From: an uncultured Eubacteriales bacterium
GTDB lineage: Bacteria > Bacillota > Clostridia > Christensenellales > Borkfalkiaceae
DNA length: 61,799 nucleotides
NCBI GenBank assembly: GCA_900542935.1
Contig: UQPN01000014.1
Location: forward strand, 1-61,799
Reading direction: 5' to 3'
Shown: piece by piece, positions 16,720-24,556 of the stretch
Layout: every line of letters starts with the position of its first letter
Position numbering within the stretch: position 1 is the first letter of the stretch
Made by a program: the position numbers and the translations under genes
The notes under the pieces: generated by a model
What the model saw: only the letters and a program-made list of their open reading frames with translations
The model's database searches: none
Told to the model about the DNA's origin: nothing

Positions 16720-18675
16720 ATGGAATTTTACTACGATTCTCTTGATAAAAACTGTAAAGAAATCCGCGGCGGAGTGCGGGAGGGGCAACCTTTCCGCCTC
16801 CGCTTATTTTGCCGCGACGAAACGTCGAAACGGTATATGTTTCCGTCGGAAAACGCGTATTTTCTTCTGGCGAAAGACGGCGAAGCGAAGGTTTCGTATC
16901 CGATGACGAAAACGGAATACGGTTATACGATAGAACTTGCCGTGGAAGAGCGAGGCTTGTATTTTTATTCGTTTTACATTGAAAACCGCGGCTATTTCGT
17001 TTACGGAAACCGTCATAACGGAAGAATTTTGGGGTATGACGACGGGAATTATCTGCTTACCGTTTCCTCGCAGGATTACCAAACGCCGCAATGGCTGAAA
17101 GGCGGCGTGATGTATCAGATTTTTCCCGATCGGTTCTGCCGCGCCGACATCGATATTTCCGACGCGGACAAACCGGTTCTGACCGGGCGGATTTTACGCG
17201 AGGACTGGGGCGGATTGCCGTCTTATAAGCCGAACGAACGAGGAAAAGTGCTGAATAACGATTTTTTCGGGGGGAATCTTCGCGGAATCGAAAGCAGATT
17301 GCCGTATCTGAAATCGTTGGGCGTTACGGCGATTTATCTGAATCCGATTTTCGAAGCGGCGTCGAATCACCGTTACGATACTTCCGATTATATGAAAATC
17401 GACCCGTTTCTCGGCTCGGAAGCAGATTTTGCGTCGCTGGTTGAGGCTGCGGATGCGGCAGGAATCCGTTTGATTTTAGACGGCGTTTTCAACCATACGG
17501 GCGACAACAGCTTGTATTTTAACAAATACGGAAAATTTCCGTCGGTCGGGGCGTTTCAATCGATGGATTCTCCGTATTTTTCGTGGTATACTTTTCAGCG
17601 TTTTCCCGATAAATACAGCAGTTGGTGGGGTATCGATATTCTGCCCGAAGTCAATGAAAATTCGGAAGATTATCAGGATTTTATTTTCGGGGAATATCGG
17701 CGTGAAAACGGCGAAAAGCAAGAAAAAAATGACGGCGAAAAGCGCAACGGTTCTTTTACGGAGCAGAATACGGCGGGCAAAGAACGGGGCGTTCTGAAAA
17801 AATGGCTTTCGTACGGAATCGGCGGGTATCGTCTGGACGTAGCCGACGAATTGCCCGATTTCTTCCTGAAAAAGCTGAGAAAGAGCGTGAAAGAAGCGAA
17901 CGAAAACGCGGTGATTATCGGCGAAGTATGGGAAGATGCGTCCGATAAAATCGCGTATTCCGCGCGGAGAGAGTATCTGCACGGAGAAGAGTTGGACAGC
18001 GTGATGAATTATCCGTTCAAAGACGCGATTGTTTCGTATGTGAAAGACGGAAATTCGGGCTTTTTGGCGGAAACCGTGGCGAAAATCGTAGATCATTATC
18101 CGAAGGCTACGCTTGATTGTCTGATGAATATTCTGGGTACGCACGATACGGCAAGAATTCTCACCGTGCTTGCGGGAAAAACGGCGTATACCAAGGATGA
18201 AATGGCGGCGGATAGTGCGTTTCTTAGCGTAGAAGAGAGAAATCGTGCCGTTTCGAATTTGAAAATTGCCGCGTTATTGTTGTTTACGTTGCCGGGAGTG
18301 CCTTGTATTTATTACGGCGACGAAATCGGAATGGAAGGCTTCGGCGATCCGTTTTGCCGCAGGTGCTTTGATTTTCGGCACGCAGACGAACGGCTGTTGG
18401 AATTTTTTCGGAAATTAGGGGAAATACGGGAGAAATATCGCGATATTTTTACCGAAGGCGAGTATGAAGAAGTTTATGAAAAAGACGGTTGTTTTGCTTT
18501 TCGTCGCGTCGGCAGCGCGAAAGCCGTATATGTGTGCGTGAATTTATCGCGGGAACAATTTTGTCTGAGCGAGCCGTCGGGCGCAAGGAATTTATTGACG
18601 GATGAAACGTTGCCGTCGAAAATTTCATTGAAGTACGGCGATTATTATTGTTTTCTTACCGGACATTCAAACTGA
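16720..18675 (+). CDS. GH13 alpha-glycosidase (neopullulanase/cyclomaltodextrinase type)
   Basis: 651 residues, no signal peptide. An N-terminal beta domain of about 120 residues (CBM34-like position) precedes GGVMYQIFPDRFCR, the usual entry to the barrel. Conserved regions are LDGVFNHTG, GYRLDVADELPD (nucleophile Asp near 371), IIGEVWED (acid/base Glu near 401) and LGTHDT (near 474). A charged insertion GEKQEKNDGEKRNG interrupts the barrel near residues 330-350. It probably hydrolyses maltodextrins left by GlgP, or imported ones, in the cytoplasm. Last gene of the glycogen operon. Confidence 0.9.
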   Translation: MEFYYDSLDKNCKEIRGGVREGQPFRLRLFCRDETSKRYMFPSENAYFLLAKDGEAKVSYPMTKTEYGYTIELAVEERGLYFYSFYIENRGYFVYGNRHNGRILGYDDGNYLLTVSSQDYQTPQWLKGGVMYQIFPDRFCRADIDISDADKPVLTGRILREDWGGLPSYKPNERGKVLNNDFFGGNLRGIESRLPYLKSLGVTAIYLNPIFEAASNHRYDTSDYMKIDPFLGSEADFASLVEAADAAGIRLILDGVFNHTGDNSLYFNKYGKFPSVGAFQSMDSPYFSWYTFQRFPDKYSSWWGIDILPEVNENSEDYQDFIFGEYRRENGEKQEKNDGEKRNGSFTEQNTAGKERGVLKKWLSYGIGGYRLDVADELPDFFLKKLRKSVKEANENAVIIGEVWEDASDKIAYSARREYLHGEELDSVMNYPFKDAIVSYVKDGNSGFLAETVAKIVDHYPKATLDCLMNILGTHDTARILTVLAGKTAYTKDEMAADSAFLSVEERNRAVSNLKIAALLLFTLPGVPCIYYGDEIGMEGFGDPFCRRCFDFRHADERLLEFFRKLGEIREKYRDIFTEGEYEEVYEKDGCFAFRRVGSAKAVYVCVNLSREQFCLSEPSGARNLLTDETLPSKISLKYGDYYCFLTGHSN

Positions 18676-18724
18676 GTTGTTTATAATATGCGTATCAGAA
18701 TTATTATAAAATCAAGCGTAATTT

Positions 18725-18756
18725 AATCGGAAAATCTTACCGATTGCCTTTTTTTA
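18725..18756 (+). terminator. Terminator of the glycogen operon
   Basis: AATCGG/CCGATT stem with a 9-nt loop, then GCC and seven T residues. It is 50 nt past the GH13 stop. The stem is short, but the location and T tract fit. Confidence 0.6.
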
Positions 18757-18770
18757 TCGTTTTTAGGTGT

Positions 18771-18804
18771 AACATTTCGTAAAACCTGTATTTTACGAAA
18801 TGTT
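18771..18804. other. Candidate dif-type recombination site (14-6-14 perfect palindrome)
   Basis: AACATTTCGTAAAA (18771-18784), a 6-nt centre CCTGTA, then the exact complement TTTTACGAAATGTT (18791-18804). Xer sites consist of two inverted recombinase arms around a 6-nt or similar centre. The inner arms TTTCGTAAAA/TTTTACGAAA resemble my recollection of the difSL arms recognised by XerS. A further TTTTACGAAA half-site lies at 18899-18908. The site is 167 nt before the XerS-like gene, where streptococci and lactococci also keep dif next to xerS. Alternative: a bidirectional terminator for the upstream operon, though no T tract follows. Confidence 0.6.
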
Positions 18805-18829
18805 ATTTGTATGCCCTTTCGCACAGAAT

Positions 18830-18880
18830 TTCGACGAATTTGAATAAAAAAACCTTGTTTTTCGATGAATTTGATTATTT
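18830..18880. repeat. Imperfect direct repeat next to the dif-like site
   Basis: TTTCGACGAATTTGAATA (18829-18846) and TTTCGATGAATTTGATTA (18859-18876) are copies with two differences, spaced 30 nt apart, between the palindrome and the recombinase promoter. They could be accessory binding sites for the recombinase or a regulator, but the repeat is short. Confidence 0.35.
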
Positions 18881-18935
18881 ACGGAATTGCGAAAAATATT
18901 TTACGAAAAATCTGTCGGTCGCCTTAACGGATTTA

Positions 18936-18964
18936 TTGACAAAGCGTGTTTTTTGCGCTACACT
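18936..18964 (+). promoter_or_regulatory. Promoter of the XerS-like gene
   Basis: Perfect TTGACA (18936-18941), a 17-nt spacer, TACACT (18959-18964). The expected transcription start falls at or next to the ATG at 18971, so the message is probably leaderless. No ribosome binding site is present. Confidence 0.6.
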
Positions 18965-18970
18965 ATTATT

Positions 18971-20065
18971 ATGAAAGAAAATTATTATACAACAAGAAAT
19001 CTTAAAGATAACGAAAAAATTTCGGAATTGCTTGAAAAACAGCTGCCACCGTTTTGTTTTGATTATTTCCTCGGTATCGAGTCGCTTACAAGCTGTCAGA
19101 CGCGCCTGAAATATGCGTTCGACCTCTGTATTTTTTTCGACTTTCTCTGTCGCAAAAAATATCCGAAAAAAGCCCCTCTCGATTTGACGCTGGAAGATCT
19201 GGAAGCCGTAACGAACAACGATATAGAATTGTTTTTAAGCTATCTTTCCGGGTATCGGTACAACGGAAAAATACTCACCTGCGACGCGCCTGCAAAATCA
19301 CGCAAGCTCTCTGCCGTGCGCGCCATGTTCAAATATTTCTTTAACAAAGGCGATATCGAAGTGAATAATGCGGCGAAAGTAGCCACGCCGAAATGCCGCG
19401 AAAAAGAGATTATACGATTAAATGAAAACGAGGTGTCGGAACTGCTTTCCGTTGCCGAAAGCGGGCGCGGACTTACCAGACACGCCATCGGTTATCACGA
19501 TAAAACGCGTGTGCGCGATACGGCGATTTTAACGCTGTTTTTAGGCACGGGGATTCGTATCAGCGAACTTGTCGGATTAAACGACGACAGCGTAAATTTC
19601 GAAGATAATTCGTTTGTGGTTACACGCAAAGGCGGCGGTCAGGCAATCCTCTATTTTTCCGACGAAGTGGCGTTCGCTTTAAAAGAATATATCGCCGCAA
19701 AGAAAAACGATCCGAAAATTCCGGAAAACGAAAACGCCCTGTTCCTTTCCATGCAATACAAGCGAATCAATGTACGCTCCGTTGAGTTTCTGGTAAAAAA
19801 ATACAGCAAAACGGTAACGCCGCTGAAGAAAATCACGCCGCACAAACTTCGCAGTACGTACGGCACGAGATTGTATAACGAAACGGGTGATATTTACGTT
19901 GTAGCCGACGTTCTCGGACACAAAGACGTCAACACCACAAAACGCCACTATGCCGCCATTACGCAGGAAAATCGCAGGCGCGTTGCCGGTGCCGTGAAAC
20001 TGCATATCGACTCCTCTTTAGCGGATTCTTCTGCGAATAATTCCGAAGAAACGCACAATAAATAA
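18971..20065 (+). CDS. xerS: XerS-like tyrosine recombinase (chromosome dimer resolution)
   Basis: 364 residues, longer than XerC/XerD (about 300) and close to XerS (356). The N-terminal core-binding domain begins LPPFCFDYF, matching the LPWY-type start of XerS. Residues 165-185 carry the XerS-type insert before RDTAIL. Catalytic residues are all visible: Arg in GTGIRISEL (near 195), Lys in VTRKGGG (near 220), His and Arg in PHKLR (near 293-296), His in VLGHKD (near 316) and Tyr in KRHYA (near 326). The KYSKTVTPLKKITPHKLR segment closely resembles XerS. The start at 18971 is preferred; a TTG at 18887 lies upstream of the promoter. Single recombinase here, with no xerC/xerD partner in the window. 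Confidence 0.82.
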   Translation: MKENYYTTRNLKDNEKISELLEKQLPPFCFDYFLGIESLTSCQTRLKYAFDLCIFFDFLCRKKYPKKAPLDLTLEDLEAVTNNDIELFLSYLSGYRYNGKILTCDAPAKSRKLSAVRAMFKYFFNKGDIEVNNAAKVATPKCREKEIIRLNENEVSELLSVAESGRGLTRHAIGYHDKTRVRDTAILTLFLGTGIRISELVGLNDDSVNFEDNSFVVTRKGGGQAILYFSDEVAFALKEYIAAKKNDPKIPENENALFLSMQYKRINVRSVEFLVKKYSKTVTPLKKITPHKLRSTYGTRLYNETGDIYVVADVLGHKDVNTTKRHYAAITQENRRRVAGAVKLHIDSSLADSSANNSEETHNK

Positions 20066-20107
20066 TAGTATGATAGGCATAATAATATAATTATGATTGA
20101 CATAGTA
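20064..20107. repeat. Dispersed palindromic repeat, locus 3
   Basis: CATAATAATATAATTATG (20078-20095) with the right flank ATTGACATAG. The core has a slightly longer centre than at other loci. It fills the 27-nt gap between the XerS-like gene and hflX, and the presumed hflX start codon is inside it. Confidence 0.5.
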
Positions 20108-21373
20108 AAAGAAAATCAAAAACAATATCAGATTATCAGGGACGAATCGCCGCAAGAAAAAATTTACATTATGCAGCCGATTACCGAAGATAATGAAGCA
20201 GACAAACGTCCGCTGACGGAAGAAGCAAAGTCTTTGATAGAGAGCGCCGGCGCCGCCGTTGCCGGCGTTGCGGTGCAAAAATTGCGGAATATCTCCCCCG
20301 CCACCGTGTTCGGTTCGGGAAAACTGCGCGAAATTGCGGAGCTTCTGGACGGACTGGACGTTACGGTGCTTTTCAACGGAGAGCTTACGCCGTCGCAGAC
20401 GCAAAACATTTCCGCCGCGCTCGGCGGTAGAAAAGTCATCGACCGCACTACTTTGATTCTGGATATTTTTGCGCGTAATGCAAAAACTTCCGAAGGAAAA
20501 CTGCAGGTAGAACTCGCACAGTTGAAATATCTTTATCCGCGCCTGAAAGGAAAAGGAAGCGCCCTTTCCCGTCTGGGCGGCGGCGTAGGTACGCGCGGCC
20601 CCGGAGAAACGCGGCTGGAAACGGATCGGCGATATATCCGCGGCAGAATCGAATATCTTGAAAAACGGCTTGCCGAATTGAAAACGCGCAGGCAATTACA
20701 AACGGAACGCCGCAAGAAAACGCAGACGAAAACGATAGCGCTTGTGGGGTACACAAACGCGGGAAAATCCACTTTGCTGAATTATTTCTGTAACGAAAAC
20801 GTATATGCCGAAAATCGGCTTTTTGCAACGCTGGACGCCACTGCCCGTAAATTTACGATTGACGGCGAAGATTATCTGCTGATCGATACCGTCGGTTTTT
20901 TACGGGATTTGCCGCACAATCTGATAGAAGCGTTCCGTTCCACGCTGGAAAGCGTTCTGAATTGCGAACTTGCCGTCATTGTCTGCGACGCGGCAGCCGA
21001 TTTCGATATGCAGATGAAAACTACGCTCGGCGTGTTGCGTTCGCTGAATTTTTCGGCGCCTTATATCGTTGCCGTGAATAAAAGCGATATGCTTGACGAG
21101 GACGCGCGGGCGCTTTATCCCGCCGAATGCGTTTTTATTTCGGCGAAAACCGGTGCCGGAACGGATGATTTAAAACGCAGAATATCCGAAATGTTTCGCG
21201 CAAACAGAACGGAATGCTCTCTGCTTGTGCCTTATTCCCGTCTAAAAGAATATTCGAAGTTGAAAAATTATGTTACCGAACGCTCGGTAGATTATACGGA
21301 CGACGGCGTTTTTTCGGTGTGTTCCGTTGAAAACGAAAGACTTGCTTTGTTTTCGGACTGGATTGTTCGATAA
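20093..21373 (+). CDS. hflX: GTPase HflX
   Basis: 426 residues. Ribosome-binding GTPase that splits stalled or heat-damaged ribosomes. The N-terminal HflX domain (VFGSGKLREIAELL, DRTTLILDIFARNAKT, LGGGVGTRGPGETRLETDRR) is followed by coiled helices and a GTPase domain with P-loop GYTNAGKSTLL (near 218), DTVGFLRDLP and NKSD. The ATG at 20093 lies within a palindromic repeat and lacks a clear ribosome site. A second ATG at 20171 would remove residues that align with the family start, so 20093 is kept. Confidence 0.95.
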   Translation: MIDIVKENQKQYQIIRDESPQEKIYIMQPITEDNEADKRPLTEEAKSLIESAGAAVAGVAVQKLRNISPATVFGSGKLREIAELLDGLDVTVLFNGELTPSQTQNISAALGGRKVIDRTTLILDIFARNAKTSEGKLQVELAQLKYLYPRLKGKGSALSRLGGGVGTRGPGETRLETDRRYIRGRIEYLEKRLAELKTRRQLQTERRKKTQTKTIALVGYTNAGKSTLLNYFCNENVYAENRLFATLDATARKFTIDGEDYLLIDTVGFLRDLPHNLIEAFRSTLESVLNCELAVIVCDAAADFDMQMKTTLGVLRSLNFSAPYIVAVNKSDMLDEDARALYPAECVFISAKTGAGTDDLKRRISEMFRANRTECSLLVPYSRLKEYSKLKNYVTERSVDYTDDGVFSVCSVENERLALFSDWIVR

Positions 21374-21460
21374 ATGTTAAAATTGCGCAGAATAGACAGA
21401 AAAGCGGTTGTATGCACGCTTTAACAAAGATCCTATCGGCGAAAAAGCGGTGAAATTACA

Positions 21461-21490
21461 AAAAGGAGGCTGTAACGCCTCCTTTTCTTT
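21461..21490 (+). terminator. Terminator after hflX
   Basis: AAAAGGAGGC/GCCTCCTTTT, a 10-bp perfect stem with loop TGTAAC, then CTTT. The remaining 21374-21564 sequence shows no gene. Confidence 0.85.
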
Positions 21491-21564
21491 ATGCCGTTTT
21501 CCGTTGATTTATGATGATGCCGAGATGTTCGTAAATGACGGAATCTGCGGCAAGTTGCGCGCCG

Positions 21565-21819
21565 TCAGCTGTGCTTGTTTATATCCGCCTCGTAATCCGC
21601 TTCGCTTGCATATATTTTATCGATTTTTATGGAGGCGACGTCTTGTATATCAAGGCATTTCCCGCAATTATCGCATACTTTGTTCGGATCGAGATCGCAT
21701 GTTTCGCATTCCAGACAACCGATACAATCGCGATCGTATAAAACGCACTTTATCGTATGCCCGGAACTTTCGTATTCCGAAGCTTTTTCCGCTTTTTTAT
21801 TCGTCTGTATTTTCTGCAT
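21565..21819 (-). CDS. Small cysteine-rich protein divergent from lexA, function unknown
   Basis: 84 residues from an ATG at 21819, or 94 from 21849. A central 25-residue segment has seven cysteines (CIGCLECETC, then VCDNCGKC) spaced like a zinc ribbon or Fe-S cluster ligand set; an eighth lies just before. The N terminus is lysine-rich and the C terminus acidic, without membrane segments. It is transcribed away from lexA and its promoter flanks a shared SOS-type palindrome, so it may be DNA-damage induced. I do not recognise a named family. The ten residues before 21819 are Gly-rich and contain a GGCGGTGG ribosome-like site, which favours the shorter start. Confidence 0.65.
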   Translation of the reverse strand: MQKIQTNKKAEKASEYESSGHTIKCVLYDRDCIGCLECETCDLDPNKVCDNCGKCLDIQDVASIKIDKIYASEADYEADINKHS

Positions 21820-21857
21820 ATCGCCGTTTCCACCGCCTTTTTTCATCATTTTTCGAC

Positions 21858-21886
21858 ATTATACCACAAAAAAATACAAAAATCAA
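21858..21886 (-). promoter_or_regulatory. Promoter of the cysteine-rich gene
   Basis: On the minus strand TTGATT (21881-21886), 17-nt spacer, perfect TATAAT (21858-21863). Transcription would start near 21851, which leaves a 30-nt leader for the 21819 start or essentially none for 21849. Confidence 0.6.
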
Positions 21887-21896
21887 GAAAATTCGT

Positions 21897-21910
21897 CAAA
21901 CATTTGTTTG
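21897..21910. promoter_or_regulatory. Putative LexA operator (SOS box) between the divergent promoters
   Basis: CAAACATTTGTTTG is a perfect palindrome with the CNAAC-N4-GTTNG architecture of Gram-positive SOS boxes (consensus core GAAC-N4-GTTC), with A replacing G in each half. It overlaps the lexA -35 box and lies 11 nt upstream of the -35 box of the divergent gene. Location fits autoregulation. Confidence 0.6.
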
Positions 21911-21936
21911 CATTTTCAAAAAAAGTATGCTATAAT
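21908..21936 (+). promoter_or_regulatory. Promoter of lexA
   Basis: TTGCAT (21908-21913), 17-nt spacer, TATAAT (21931-21936), 38 nt before the lexA ATG, which is preceded by GGGAGG. Confidence 0.7.
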
Positions 21937-21974
21937 AAATATGTACTGAAAAATCTCCGTTCGGGAGGCAAATT

Positions 21975-22568
21975 ATGGACGAAAACAAACTCATCAAAGT
22001 CATGGATTATATCCGTCGTTTTTCGGAAGAAAACGGCTATACGCCCTCCGTGCGCGAAATCGGGGCTTATTGCGGCATCAAAAGCACCGCAACCGTGCAC
22101 AGCTATATCGAACGGCTGCAGGAAAAAGGCTATCTGAACAAAGCGGAAAATAAAAAACGCGCCGTAACGCTGGGCAAATCGGGGTCGGTGAATATTCCCC
22201 TGCTCGGGACCGTTACCGCCGGGCAGCCTGTGTTTGCGTACGAAAATTACGAGGAATACTATTCCTTCCCTCTCGGCGAATTTCGCGGCGAAGATTTGTT
22301 TATGCTGCACGTTCAGGGCACTTCGATGATCAACGCCGGGATTTGCGACGGCGATAAAATCATTGTACGCAGGCAGCAAACCGCCGCCGACGGAGAAATC
22401 GTGGTGGCGCTGGTGGGCGAATCCGCCACGGTAAAACGTTTGTTCCGCCGCAACGGAAAAATTATCCTTCACCCCGAAAACGAAGTCCTTGACGATTTCG
22501 TATTCAACCCCGAAGAAGTTTCCATTCTCGGAAAAGTTGTCGGACTGATTCGCAATCGTATTGCGTAA
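21975..22568 (+). CDS. lexA: LexA repressor
   Basis: 197 residues. SOS regulator that self-cleaves when RecA filaments form. The N-terminal winged helix has YTPSVREIGAYCGIKSTATV. The linker carries the Ala-Gly cleavage site in TVTAGQPVFA (near 80). The catalytic serine is in GTSMINAGICDGD (near 117) and the lysine in SATVKRLF (near 153). The operator region upstream contains a matching palindrome. It is convergent with the pseudouridine synthase gene across a shared hairpin. Confidence 0.97.
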   Translation: MDENKLIKVMDYIRRFSEENGYTPSVREIGAYCGIKSTATVHSYIERLQEKGYLNKAENKKRAVTLGKSGSVNIPLLGTVTAGQPVFAYENYEEYYSFPLGEFRGEDLFMLHVQGTSMINAGICDGDKIIVRRQQTAADGEIVVALVGESATVKRLFRRNGKIILHPENEVLDDFVFNPEEVSILGKVVGLIRNRIA

Positions 22569-22612
22569 CGCAGCGCCGTCCGGCTTGAAAAATTTTCATA
22601 CAAAACAGATAA

Positions 22613-22646
22613 TTACGCCCCGATTGCATGCACAATCGGGGCGTAA
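22613..22646. terminator. Bidirectional hairpin between lexA and the pseudouridine synthase gene
   Basis: Perfect 14-bp stem TTACGCCCCGATTG/CAATCGGGGCGTAA with loop CATGCA, sitting between two convergent genes. T tracts are weak on both sides, but stem strength and position support termination in both directions. Confidence 0.7.
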
Positions 22647-22661
22647 ACCGTTATATACAGA

Positions 22662-23366
22662 TTATAAATTTTTCAAAGAGGAAACTTCTCCGTCCGTTAA
22701 CGGACGGATTTTCCCTCTGTCCAGCCCGGACAGCGTAAGCGTACCGATTTTAATGCGCTTTAAGAAACTTACGTTTTTCCCGATAGCCTCGAACATACGC
22801 CGGATTTCTCGATTGCGCCCCTCTGTAATCGTCAGGTGTACTTTCGTATATGCTTTGTTGGTTTCCACGATATGCGCTTTGCATTTATGCGTGAGAACGC
22901 CGTCGAGTTCGATACCGGAACGAATCGGGTTCAGGTCTTTTTCCGTAAGGACTCCTTCGATTTTTGCAAGGTAAGTTTTTTGTACTTCGCGGCTCGGATG
23001 CGTCAGCGCGTACGCGAGATCGCCGTCGTTTGTCAGAATCAGCAGACCTTCCGTATCGTAATCGAGCCTTCCTACGGGGAAAACGCGCCCGATTCCCTCC
23101 GGCAATAAATCGGCAACGGTTTTTCTGCCGCGATCGTCGCTCATCGTGCACACAACGCCTTTGGGTTTATTCATCACATAATAAACATGCTGTACTTCGC
23201 CTTGAGCGATAAGAACGCCGTCCGCTTCCACTTTATCGTTTTCGGAGATATCCGTTCCCGGCTCCGCCGGTTTTCCGTTTACCGTTACTCTGCCGCTACG
23301 AATCATTTCATCGGCGCCGCGACGGCTGGCAACGCCCTTTTCCGCTAAAAATTTATTGATGCGCAT
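22662..23366 (-). CDS. rRNA pseudouridine synthase, RluB/RsuA family
   Basis: 234 residues from an ATG preceded by GAGGAAG. An S4 RNA-binding domain at the N terminus (MRINKFLAEKGVASRRGAD) is followed by the catalytic domain with GRLDYDTEGLLILTNDGDLA containing the catalytic Asp, and GRNREIRRMFEAIG. It isomerises a specific uridine in rRNA, probably in 23S helix 93 if RluB. Upstream in-frame sequence to 23528 overlaps the preceding gene and is not needed. Confidence 0.93.
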   Translation of the reverse strand: MRINKFLAEKGVASRRGADEMIRSGRVTVNGKPAEPGTDISENDKVEADGVLIAQGEVQHVYYVMNKPKGVVCTMSDDRGRKTVADLLPEGIGRVFPVGRLDYDTEGLLILTNDGDLAYALTHPSREVQKTYLAKIEGVLTEKDLNPIRSGIELDGVLTHKCKAHIVETNKAYTKVHLTITEGRNREIRRMFEAIGKNVSFLKRIKIGTLTLSGLDRGKIRPLTDGEVSSLKNL

Positions 23367-23418
23367 CTGTACACTTCCTCTTTTGTTATTTTCGTTGACG
23401 TCGTTAAAAAACTTGCTT

Positions 23419-24546
23419 TTATAGTTTAAACAAATTTTCCGAAAAAAGCAAGCTATTTGCAAGGTAAATACGCAACTGTCCGTAAATTTCCCGTCCGTTT
23501 CCGTCTTTCTGCGGGGAATCGAACGCAATCGTCGTCTTTTTCACGTATGGTAGTTCGGCGGATAACAGCGGATAACGCAAGTCTTTTCCCGTTTTCGCGC
23601 TGATTTTTCCCGCTTTCGTATCAAGAGACACGGGACTTTCCGCCGCTTGCAGAAGCGATAAATCGTAGGCGGCAAACGCGTCGTCGAGCAGTTTTTTCGA
23701 TTCGCCGTAGGTATCGGAACAATTCAGCGCCGTGCAGATTAAGGACATCCCGTTTCTTTCCGCGGCGGATACAAGGCAGCGCCCCGCCTGTTTCGTATAC
23801 CCCGTTTTTACGCCGAACGCGCCGTCGTATTCCGCGAGCATTTTATTTTTGTTCGTCCAGTTTTTCGGCTCGTAGCGGCGGGTATTGACGATTTTTGCAA
23901 ACGTTTTGTTTTCGAGCGCCAGCGCAGTAATCATCGATAAATCGCGCGCCGTGGTATAATGTCCTTTTTCCGGAAGTCCGTGCGGATTTTTGAAACGCGT
24001 GTGCAGAGCGCCCGCCCGCATTGCCGTTTGGTTCATCTTTTCGGCAAATTTTTTTATGCTGCCCGATACGTGCACGGCAAGCGTTGCCGCGCAATCGTTT
24101 CCGGAACGCAGCATCAGCCCGTACAAAAGCTCCCGCGCGGTGGTATCTTCTCCCTCTTTCAGATACACCGACGAGCCATCCACGCCGCAGCATGAAGCCG
24201 GAACCGAGAACGTTTCGTCCAGCCGCGATTCGTCGCCGTTTTCCGTCAGTTCGTCGAGTACGGTAAGCGCCGTGGCGATTTTCGTTGTGCTTGCCATCGG
24301 CAGTTGTTCTTCGCCGTTCTTTTCGAACAGGATACGCCGCGAAGAAAGTTCGATAACGCACGCGGCACGGGCATGAATTCCCGTCGCCCCCGCATGTTTT
24401 TCCGCCGCGACCGCGTCGCCGCCGAACCTTTCCGCATTGACTCCGATGCCTCTGCCGTAAGATAAAAAAGACATCAGCGAAAGAATTGCCGCGAATATGA
24501 CAAACCGCGCTTTTTTTCCGATATTCATCATCTTTTTCGCCGTCAT
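23419..24546 (-). CDS. D-alanyl-D-alanine carboxypeptidase, S11 family
   Basis: 375 residues with a hydrophobic N-terminal signal (ARFVIFAAILSLMSFLSYG). Active-site motifs of low-mass penicillin-binding proteins: STTK as SxxK in MASTTKIATAL, SGN in RSGNDCAATL, and KTG in VKTGYTKQAG. It trims the terminal D-Ala of peptidoglycan stem peptides outside the membrane. It lies directly after ytfJ, the place where spore-cortex DacB is found in related clusters, so a sporulation role is plausible. No spmA/spmB follow it. Confidence 0.92.
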   Translation of the reverse strand: MTAKKMMNIGKKARFVIFAAILSLMSFLSYGRGIGVNAERFGGDAVAAEKHAGATGIHARAACVIELSSRRILFEKNGEEQLPMASTTKIATALTVLDELTENGDESRLDETFSVPASCCGVDGSSVYLKEGEDTTARELLYGLMLRSGNDCAATLAVHVSGSIKKFAEKMNQTAMRAGALHTRFKNPHGLPEKGHYTTARDLSMITALALENKTFAKIVNTRRYEPKNWTNKNKMLAEYDGAFGVKTGYTKQAGRCLVSAAERNGMSLICTALNCSDTYGESKKLLDDAFAAYDLSLLQAAESPVSLDTKAGKISAKTGKDLRYPLLSAELPYVKKTTIAFDSPQKDGNGREIYGQLRIYLANSLLFSENLFKL

Positions 24547-24556
24547 CGCCGCGTTT

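Noticed and set aside
18887..18970. N-terminal extension of the recombinase from a TTG codon
   Set aside because: The region contains the promoter -35 and -10 boxes and repeats; the ATG at 18971 matches XerS-type starts better.
22613..22646. A second dif-type site, because it is also 14-6-14
   Set aside because: The arms are GC-rich and unrelated to the 18771 arms, and the position between convergent genes is explained by termination.
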